Origin: Smittium mucronatum
Taxonomy: Eukaryota > Kickxellomycota > Harpellomycetes > Harpellales > Legeriomycetaceae
Length of the DNA stretch: 28,373 nucleotides
Reading direction: 5' to 3'
Assembly: GCA_001953115.1 (NCBI GenBank)
Contig: LSSL01003365.1
Location: 1 to 28,373 of the forward strand
The notes beneath the pieces were generated by a model. It searched no databases. It was not told the origin of the DNA and saw only the letters and a program-made list of their open reading frames with translations. Made by a program: the position numbers and the translations under genes. Shown here in pieces: positions 20,879-28,373 of the stretch (positions within the stretch are counted from its first letter, which is position 1; each line of letters begins with the position of its first letter).

Positions 20879-22024
20879 AATTAAACGCCATTTTCCTGAT
20901 AATTTAGATCATAAAGCACTTTTTATAATGCAGATACCCAGATCTATTTTTTGTAAAAAATAGAATATAAACTTTATTCAAGCGCTAAAAGTAATATCTT
21001 ATTGTTCTTGCTGCTTAATATAAGTTTTTATTTTTTGGAAGATATTATTCCGACTAGCAGTGTATATTAATATTTGTATGAAAATTTAGGTGTATATTAA
21101 CGCAACCTTCTCTTGATATAACAATATTAAACTTTACGTAAAAACTAAGAATAAACTCAAAACACAATGATCTTTTAAACTATACACCTGGATTTAATAT
21201 TGACTGTTAAAAAAGTCCATCAAAATTAGAAAAACCCCTAAAATAAATACAATCTTTTTTAGATTAGAAGGAAAATTATTATTCTTACAAGATCGAACCG
21301 ATAATATAACAAGAAATTACACATTGTATCTAAAGATCGTATCTATGATCGTTTCCTCTCTTTTAGAAATCACTGGATATCGTAAGCACGCTTAACCATT
21401 TTTCACTATTGCAATTAAAAAAATCAGAGTGTATATGTTTACAAGGAAATCTTATAAAATTATTAAATTGTTAATTCAAATTCTTGACTCGTAAATAAAA
21501 AGTTTATAATAAAACGGAAGGATGCCAAATTAAAGATGCTTACTTTTAGAAGATAAAAATAATTCATATTTCTCTTATACTTTTGATGTGAATGTATAAA
21601 CTACCATAATTTGCAATATTTGAAATCTTGTAAATATATTGCCCGCAGAAATGAATAAAGATAATGATTTTCTAATTATCATCATATTATATTAATTCTC
21701 ACTATATATTGGTCCCCTTAGAAATAAAAAAAGTTCTTTTAGAATCTATGAAAATAACCTTTTTCTTCTAGAACCAGTGATAAGAAAATAAATCCCAATT
21801 TTCAACAAACACAATTTTTCAACCTTTGATTCGACTCATTGATTGAAACAACTCGACCATAACTAAATAAAGTATTATAAAATTTACAAACAGGAGAATA
21901 AAATGTTCTTGGTATTGCTAAATATTAAAGCAGAATGAGATACTTATATACTAGTACCAACTTATAAAAAATCATCTAATGAGCTTCGAAAGTTGAAGCA
22001 CAAAAGAGAGGTAGTTTAAAATTG
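20879..22024. other. AT-rich intergenic stretch
   Basis: No gene seen. The right end is the 3' flank of glutathione transferase copy 3; no clear AATAAA on the minus strand was noticed within 150 bp of its stop. Confidence 0.55.
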
Positions 22025-22702
22025 TTATTTCATAAACTTCTTATAGGACTCCATGAGTTCTTCGCGAGTGGCTAAACTGGATATGTAGCTAGGTTTAGCC
22101 ATGATGGTTGACTTCCAGACGTTATATCTTTCAAGACCAGAAACACTCTTAATTTCGAGATTTGTGATTTCCAGGGCCATTTCCAAGCGTTCCACAAAAG
22201 TTATTGTTGCGATATCAGCAATCGTGAAATCTTTTCCAAAGAAGAACGGTCCAGTATCACTGTTTTCCAGTAACTTTTTATTGACCACGCGTAACTCCTC
22301 AACAATCTCCGAGTAGGCCTCAGCTTTAACAGTTTCATCTTTATATGCGTGAATCAATTTAAACATAAGCGGGATTACTTTGGTTCCAAAATATTCAACA
22401 AAAAAACGAACTTTATATTTGTCTAAGGGTGATTCTGGCATCAACTTAGATTCAGGATACTGTTCAGCAATGTATTCAATCATAAGGAACGATTCAACTA
22501 TTATCTCACCCGTAGGTAATCGCATTGTTGGGACTTTTGAAGCCGGATTGACTTCTTCAAACCATTCAGGCTTATTTGACAAGTCTATTTCAAAGTTTTC
22601 GTGAGAAATTTTGGCCTCTTCGAGTGCTATTGCAACACGTTGGGCATAGGGGCATATTTTTGAGTTGTAGAGAGATATTTTAGTTTCGCTATAGGGGTAC
22701 AT
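22025..22702 (-). CDS. Omega-like glutathione transferase, copy 3 (225 aa)
   Basis: Third member of the family, collinear without gaps with copies 1 and 2, about 61% identical to copy 1 by eye. Catalytic Cys17 lies in SKICPYAQR, with KPEWF 44-48, NPASKVPTM with cis-Pro58, Glu70-Ser71, and FTIADIA 159-165 as the capping-box motif. CPYAQR is the form common in fungal omega-like enzymes. The frame stays open for 26 codons before the ATG at 22702, but the only possible earlier start is TTG and the sequence there is AT-rich UTR-like, so I start at 22702 (AATTAAAAATG). The helical domain diverges most at 107-122 and 131-141, near the expected H-site helices, hinting at a different second substrate. 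A TTAA element lies 175 bp upstream. Confidence 0.93.
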   Translation of the reverse strand: MYPYSETKISLYNSKICPYAQRVAIALEEAKISHENFEIDLSNKPEWFEEVNPASKVPTMRLPTGEIIVESFLMIEYIAEQYPESKLMPESPLDKYKVRFFVEYFGTKVIPLMFKLIHAYKDETVKAEAYSEIVEELRVVNKKLLENSDTGPFFFGKDFTIADIATITFVERLEMALEITNLEIKSVSGLERYNVWKSTIMAKPSYISSLATREELMESYKKFMK

Positions 22703-22876
22703 TTTTAATTTCTTTAGCTTATGAATATTTTGCAAAAATAAATAAATAATAATTAGAAATTTACAGTATCTATCTATCAAATCGAGCTAAGTTTATTCCA
22801 CTATTCTAACTAGGAAATATTATGTGTTTTTATACTAGAACTATTGGCACTTTTTCGGATATTATGGTGGGTTTTT

Positions 22877-23040
22877 TTAACTATTCCATCTACATATTTA
22901 TAAAGTACCCAGGTTTGCTAAATTTATACATATCTATTTGCAGATTTTAACCATTTATCCTATAGAATGTTAGTCTATCAAAGCATAAATTTTATCCATG
23001 AAAATGGCACAAAATGGTCCACCGGAGATGAAGGAATTAA
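22877..23040. mobile_element. TTAA-bounded non-autonomous DNA element, copy 2
   Basis: 164 bp between TTAA at 22877-22880 and TTAA at 23037-23040. Its termini match imperfectly (TTAACTATTCCATC against TTAATTCCTTCATC, 10 of 14). It shares with copy 1 the terminal 44-bp block (22997-23040), the GCTAAATTTAT motif near the left end, and similar length, so it is a more diverged member of the same family. It sits in the probable promoter region of glutathione transferase copy 3, ending 175 bp from its ATG. Confidence 0.7.
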
Positions 23041-23133
23041 TGTATTCTATCTTAATATATTCATTCGGATTAATATATAAGCGCTGTATATGATATTGTT
23101 CGACCGATTAAACGTGCATGTTAGAATTAGCGT

Positions 23134-23487
23134 TTGTTTTTTTTACGGTTAGCTTATGAGATTATAAATAGAAAAATAATTTTTTTTACGTGTTTACATG
23201 ATTCGAATCAGGATTATTACAAATCAAACTTGCTTCAACACTCGACCTTAAATCATAATTCAAGATCCAAATGCTACATATCTCGAAAAAATCCGATTCT
23301 TCCACTAAATTATGGCCTTGTATCTTACTGCGACCTTCAACACAAATACTATTTTTTATTACAAATGCACAATTTTTTCGGTAAACATTATTATTTTTAT
23401 GTTTATCTGTTGATTATTGGTTATTTCATATTCACTCTTGATGGTTTTAATTTACCGCATAAAAATCAACTACCTATGGTAGTGTAG
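23134..23487 (+). pseudogene. Possible decayed piggyBac-type transposase fragment
   Basis: A frame of 118 codons ending in TAG, with no ATG near its start. Residues 43-84 (SRSKCYISRKNP, NYGLVSYCDLQHKYYFLLQM, GK) resemble the piggyBac DDE-domain stretch with the pattern K-Q-Y-x-P-x-K-P, Y/W-G-x-K, C-D-S, Y-T-G-K. Residues 92-106 (LLIIGYFIFTLDGFN) resemble the LL.KGYHIFTDNFF block that carries the second catalytic Asp (here Asp103). Neither the first nor the third catalytic Asp block was found, and several conserved Gly and Trp positions are missing, so it would be inactive. It lies 94 bp from a TTAA element and near another candidate end at 23808, which fits. The resemblance is from memory of the family pattern and is not strong. 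Confidence 0.33.
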
Positions 23488-23641
23488 GAATGGATAAATA
23501 AAGAGCTGAAAATATTTTCAAATAAAACGAATTGAACCCGATTAATACGTAATCGCTAAATCCAATAAAACCAACATCAGCTATTAAAATCAGAATCAAC
23601 TACTTTATAGTTTAATTAGCTCCAATACCAATGTATATACA

Positions 23642-23811
23642 TTAACCTTTTCAGGGCTGATGGTGCTAAAATGTCTTCATTTTTTATTCAATTATATTTT
23701 AAAAAAAGTAATACTTATACATCATTATATAAATCAAGAAATTGAAACAATTGAAAATTTTAATACACACAAATAGGAGTGATTCATAAATTTGGGCCCA
23801 TAAAGGGTTAT
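23642..23811. mobile_element. Possible third TTAA-type element or element end pair
   Basis: TTAACCTTTTCAGGGC at the left faces GGGCCCATAAAGGGTTAT at the right. The reverse complement of the right end begins ATAACCCTTTATGGGC, so the termini match with a few differences and the length (170 bp) equals that of the two firmer copies. The right TTAA would have mutated to TTAT. The interior shows no clear similarity to copies 1 and 2, so it may be a different family, or its right end may belong with the transposase-like frame at 23134-23487. Confidence 0.35.
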
Positions 23812-26328
23812 GAGATAAATGAATCGCAATAGAAATAATCATCCCGAAGAAAATATATTAAATGATTCCGACGCTAAATTATAAAACTATCCCGTTAGTG
23901 TAAATGAAATACTTGTAGAAAATGTGAAAAAAATGAGGGTTGAGTTAAGGAAATATGTTATAAATATTAGAATGACCCCAAGCTCTGGCTGATACTAATA
24001 AAAGCATGATTATAATAAAAAAAGAGCTATTGGCAGCTTATCTGGTGTTGGAGTTAAACAAAATGTTTTTTTTGAATTTTTCGTTTTTTTCTAGATTTTT
24101 TTATAATTAATTGAATAAAATTATCATATTAAAAATTGGTGGAAAATCTCAATTTTTGGTTATTCTCAAAATTTTAAAAGGAAAAAAAGTGAAAATTTGA
24201 TAAACTCAAAGAGCTTTTAGCTTATCTTTTACCATAATAAACAGACTGGGTTGCTCAGGAAATACCCATTCTTTCATTAACGAGGATTTTGATAAAGAAA
24301 GAACTGTCTTCACGCATCTCTGCTATTTTTTGGGGGTGATTTTATAAAAATACAGGCGCGTTTATTTGGAATCAAGGTCTTTGAAACAAACTAAACTTAT
24401 TATTTTAATATAACATAGAAAATATTTGAGAATTTTAACTCGAATTGAATTTCCAGATTCTATAATTGCTGATAAAGATTTTCCATGAATGATTAATATA
24501 AATCGCGAAATCCTTGGAACAAAAAGGATATTTGAAAATTGTATTGTTTAAAAACTACAAAATAAAAACATAGACAATAATCAAATTCTTGTAGGAAAAA
24601 ATTAAATAAATTTGAGAGATTAAAAAAATTCATATTGATGAACAATATTCAGGGAATTTAAAACCAAATGAAATATGTCTTTACAAGAAATTCAAAATTT
24701 TCAAATTCTTTAATTTATTTAAAAAGAACTTGGCAGATATGTAAATAGAACTATTTTTTGGATTTAATTGAAACTATTTTTAACTTTTTAATGAGAACTA
24801 ATCAAACTATTAGAGAAAAACTGACATTTATAAAAAAAAAACATTTGTGATTTTTTACCAGAGACTTTTTTCAAATTTATGAAAAAATAAACGTGGCCAC
24901 TAAAGATCAGTTAATTTTTAAAAGAAACCAAGTAAATGTATATATTAAGATAACTCCTCATCATTCAAATATAAAAATACTGTAAGATTGTGTTCCGAAA
25001 AACCCCTTTTTATCAATTTAAAAAAAATTAACCCCGATTCCAAAAATTAATCAGTTTTTTTTTTTTTTTTCAAAACGCAACATAGATTTCAAATCAATCA
25101 CAGTAAAACCATTTTCGCAAAAATTTTAAAGTACAAAATTTTATTATAATTTTTAAGGGACTGTAGAAATACACACCTACTTTTTCTTTAGGGATAAATT
25201 TATACTTCAGAATATTTATCGGAAGACCCTAAATAATTGAATAGAGCCGTTAAAAAAGGTTCATATTATTTTTATATAAACTTATTAACATATAATTTTC
25301 AAAAAAAAACTTTTAACTCAACTATTATAAATTATTTTTGAAAATTCAGTAGTCTATATGATCCTTGAAGTAATATAAAGTAAGGGAAGGAAAAGTTTGA
25401 AAGAAAGTCCCTCTCTCTGAAAAAATAATTCAATCACAAATAATGAATACCAGAGACCTCAAAAATTACAAAATAAATATACTATTAAAATGGTCATCAT
25501 TGTTTTGAAAATAAAATATATATGCATGATAGTATTCAGTCACATTTTAGATATTAATTTTTTTACAAGATATTTAACATATATTTAATATAGTTTTTCC
25601 ATTTCAGATTTTAAAATCTATTATTCGAAAATAAAATAAAAAATTATTCATTAAATGGGTAGTAAGCGACTATATTTTTTATTTTTTATAAATGATACAT
25701 TCCGACTCAGAACCTGCTATTTCGCTAATATTTGATGATTAAATTCAAAATTATTATTGAATAGCAATTTAATAACAATTATTCAACCTACAGAATTTAC
25801 TCCTGAATCCTTTGGTTTCAAATCGAATATAAATATTTTATATAATTTGGTCCAACCAACCACTTTAATTTTTCAAAAAATCAATTGAATTTCTTGAAAA
25901 TAATAAAAAGAAAGGTGATTTTACCGAGCCAGTGAATTAAAAATTATTAAAAATATCTTCACTTACAAATTTAAGCTTATTTTTAGTAAAATTTTAAAAC
26001 ATCGAGTGAAGTATTCAATTTAATTATTTTATATTAAACCTTAGAAAAAATACAATAGAACTTTTCAAAAAATAGGTGTATATTATTAGGTATCAAATAT
26101 TTCTTGAATTGTGATGATAAAGTGTATGCATTCACTAAAGGATGGTTTTATTTACATAAAAATTTAGAATATTTTCAGAAAAAACATTAACAGTTATTAT
26201 TTATTTTAATAATTTTGTAAGCTGAATACTTGAAAACTTGTGTTTTCAGTTTTAATGTTATAATAAATAATCAATGTATTTAAAAAGTTCTGAAATAAAT
26301 CCATATAGTAAATAAAAAAATAATATAG
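23812..26328. other. AT-rich desert
   Basis: No gene seen. A run of about 16 T residues lies at about 25054-25069; no target duplication was found around it. Nothing else is recognisable. Confidence 0.55.
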
Positions 26329-26400
26329 ACTGTTATCGATTGTGAAGAGCCCGTAACATTAGAACATTTCGGTACTGTTGTTAAATTACAGTGCAGATAA
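26329..26400 (+). pseudogene. Coding-like islet after an acceptor-like site, product unknown
   Basis: After AATATAG, a GC-richer 72-bp stretch reads TVIDCEEPVTLEHFGTVVKL, QCR and TAA. The composition is coding-like and the acceptor spelling is good, so a short terminal exon is possible. The segment is also flanked by direct repeats ATAAAAAAATAA (26312-26323 and 26397-26408). That could mean a 73-bp insertion with a target duplication, though such AT-only repeats arise easily by chance here. No family recognised. Confidence 0.2.
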
Positions 26401-28038
26401 AAAAATAACCACTTTAATAATAATATATAGAGGTTCAGCATTTCTATAAGCCAAGACTAAAAAATACGTGACCAGAGAAAATGATGAAAAAACCATGCTA
26501 TAAACTTCAAAAAAATAGGTTTCATAAATATCCCGAGCACTCTGAATACTGTGTCTAAATATCGGGTCCTCCTTAAAAGATAAAATAACAATGATAATAT
26601 ATCCAGAGATAGAAAAAAATTATAAATAAATAAATAAAATGGTAGAAAAAGCTGTTTCAAAGTATCAGAAAAAAAATAAATCCCAGTATACAAACATATT
26701 AAAAAATTGGTTGTACTAAAAAATCTCTCACTACCTTGGACTTTTTTAAATTTTAAATGAGTTAGTCTTATATAAATACATTGATCTAAGTTATCTGTTA
26801 TTCTTGTATGGAATAAAAAATATTGAAGGGAATATTATCCCAATCACTAAATGTGTAATTCTAGATAAGAGTGAATCACTAATTCTACTTCGCTCTATTA
26901 AAATAAACATTACGACTAATATTTATGCGATCAATTTCAATATTGAGATTTTTTGGTTTATTATGCACTAAAATTTACATTTGATTTAAAAAAATTCAGC
27001 CTGGAATTTTTATTTTATTTTTTTTGGTTCTACCAGTTAAAAATTTCAGTTATCAATTAAAACGTACAGTGGTGTTTTCCGGAGAGAATGAGGAAATATT
27101 TAAATTTTATTAAATCACTTTTCAAATAAAGTTTTGGGCTTATTTATTGGAAAAGGTTCTTTTTTTTAGTAGAGCGCATGAAATCATCGTGAATCCATAA
27201 AAAGAATTATCTGTATAAAAACGGGAACTGGTATGTGGGGTGCTCTAATTTTTTTCCCCCTGATTTCAAAAACCATTTTAAAAGATCTATTTAACTGTAA
27301 AAGCGAGACGTTTTAATTAGGGAAGGTTTATTACAATCAATCTTGTAAATAATTATATAAAAATAGTTTAATATATTAGTAAAGATAAAATTTTTAACCT
27401 TTTACTAAAACATGAAAATTTTCGTATTTTCTCATTAAAAAAAATAATTCATTCAGAATATCAGCATAACCAAAGGAAAAAAGAGTTTTGTGAGAGAGCG
27501 ATCTATATATTTGGATAATATTGGATTTTTTTTGTTATGAGCGTATTTTAAAAATTAAAATTCAAGTTTAATTTGAAAAAATCATTATTATGGAATTATC
27601 TGGGTATATCGTGCTATGGTTCGGTTTATGTAAACTTTAAAATATAAAACATATATATCTAAATAAAATATTTGAATAAAACCATCTATCGAATTTATGT
27701 GTAATAAAATTCAAGAGAAAAAAGAGTAGGTCAAAATTTAATGATGGAAAAAGTTATTAACAATAAATATAGAGCAAACAACGCTGAATTATTCAAAGAT
27801 GTAAATAATTATTTTTTAAATCCAATTTTCTAAAGATAATGTCCTAATTTTATCATATATTGTACATGGATAGTATTTTATAATTAAAAATATTTCAAAT
27901 AGTTCTTTTAAAAAAATAATTAATTATGGCTTAATAGGAATCCATAATCCAGAAAAATAATTTATATCTCATAATATTGGCTTTAAATTCCAATTATTTT
28001 ATTTTTTGGATATTTAGTTATATTTTATAATTGAAATG
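26401..28038. other. AT-rich desert
   Basis: No gene that I can support. The minus-strand frame at 26457-26693 is highly hydrophobic (Phe, Leu, Ile, Tyr rich), passes through an (AAAT)n microsatellite at about 26623-26638 and looks random. The right end is the target flank of retroelement copy B. Confidence 0.55.
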
Positions 28039-28373
28039 TTTTTTTTTTTGTATCACTGAATTTTATTTTAAGATAACGTCATTAAAAACTATATTAAAAA
28101 AATATGAAAAAAAAGAAAAAGAGGTATAGAAAAGACTATTATTCTAACTACAATAAGCTCCTCTGCAGGACTACCGGCTGCTTATCTACTGAAAAGGGGC
28201 TTAATCTAACAACCAAAAGATCCCACCTAGTATTGCTTCAAGTATGTGCATGACTGAGGCTTTAACAGCTATAAATTAAGCTCTTAGTCAACAAACTATT
28301 GTTATTTGAAGCTACTGAGCTCCTAGTCAGAGCCTATAATTAACAGGATTAATAAAATTAGGCTCCTACCCAA
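28039..28373 (-). mobile_element. Retroelement 3' end, copy B, running off the window
   Basis: On the minus strand this is the same sequence as 20312-20634, ending GTGATACA followed by 11 A (T run at 28039-28049). Identity to copy A is about 97% by eye, and the A tail is still clean, so it is probably a younger insertion than copy A. The 5' part lies beyond the window end. The two copies are inverted relative to each other, about 7.4 kb apart, with glutathione transferase copy 3 between them. Confidence 0.78.

Noticed and set aside
22703..22780. N-terminal extension of glutathione transferase copy 3 parallel to that of copy 2
   Set aside because: The only upstream start is TTG, the sequence is AT-rich and it does not resemble the copy 2 extension.
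23195..23205. GATTCGAATC as a tRNA T-arm
   Set aside because: It is a simple palindrome; no acceptor stem, D arm or anticodon arm can be drawn around it. No tRNA or rRNA was seen in the window.
25054..25069. T16 run as the tail of a minus-strand retrocopy
   Set aside because: No matching flanking duplication and no GC-richer body next to it.
1..28373. CRISPR array or prokaryotic operon structure
   Set aside because: No regularly spaced repeats; introns, poly(A) signals and retrocopies show eukaryotic DNA.

Overview
The window is eukaryotic nuclear DNA: very AT-rich, with short GT-AG spliceosomal introns (79, 82 and 127 bp in the first gene), AATAAA-type polyadenylation signals and retroposed sequences with poly(A) tails. 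The best-read proteins look fungal. The TFIIH subunit carries the fungal-style F-C-S-C-H junction before its zinc finger, and the three glutathione transferases are intronless and resemble the omega-like enzymes of fungi. A fungus, probably early-diverging with an AT-rich, repeat-laden genome, is the best guess. The species cannot be named from the sequence.

Layout. 16-1133 (+) is the 3' part of the TFIIH p44/SSL1 gene, cut by the left window edge. 4297-4974, 18301-18978 (or 19056) and 22025-22702 (all -) are three paralogous omega-like glutathione transferases, each 225 residues with no indels between them. By eye, copy 1 is about 69% identical to copy 2 and about 61% to copy 3. Copy 2 has an additional upstream ATG giving a 26-residue Arg-rich, presequence-like extension. 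Between and after these genes lie long AT deserts.

Mobile DNA explains much of the rest. Two TTAA-bounded short elements (19892-20070 and 22877-23040) share ends and interior and lie upstream of glutathione transferase copies 2 and 3. A possible third copy lies at 23642-23811, and an open frame at 23134-23487 faintly resembles a decayed piggyBac transposase. A retroelement 3' end is present twice in inverted orientation at about 97% identity (20312-20634 and 28039-28373). A third, 48-bp copy at 3530-3577 is flanked by a perfect 9-bp target duplication. A separate processed retrocopy at 13005-13161 has a poly(A) tail and a perfect 16-bp target duplication.

The deserts also hold small islets of higher GC with coding-like composition. 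Some directly follow a splice-acceptor-like sequence (3261-3387, 11063-11209, 17520-17738, 19261-19506, 26329-26400). Their products are not recognised; they are either exons of poorly visible genes or gene relics.

How the genes relate: p44/SSL1 is a housekeeping transcription and DNA-repair factor unconnected to its neighbours. The glutathione transferases form a dispersed same-strand family, presumably from local duplication, with possible divergence in cellular location (copy 2) and in promoter content (mobile elements upstream of copies 2 and 3).
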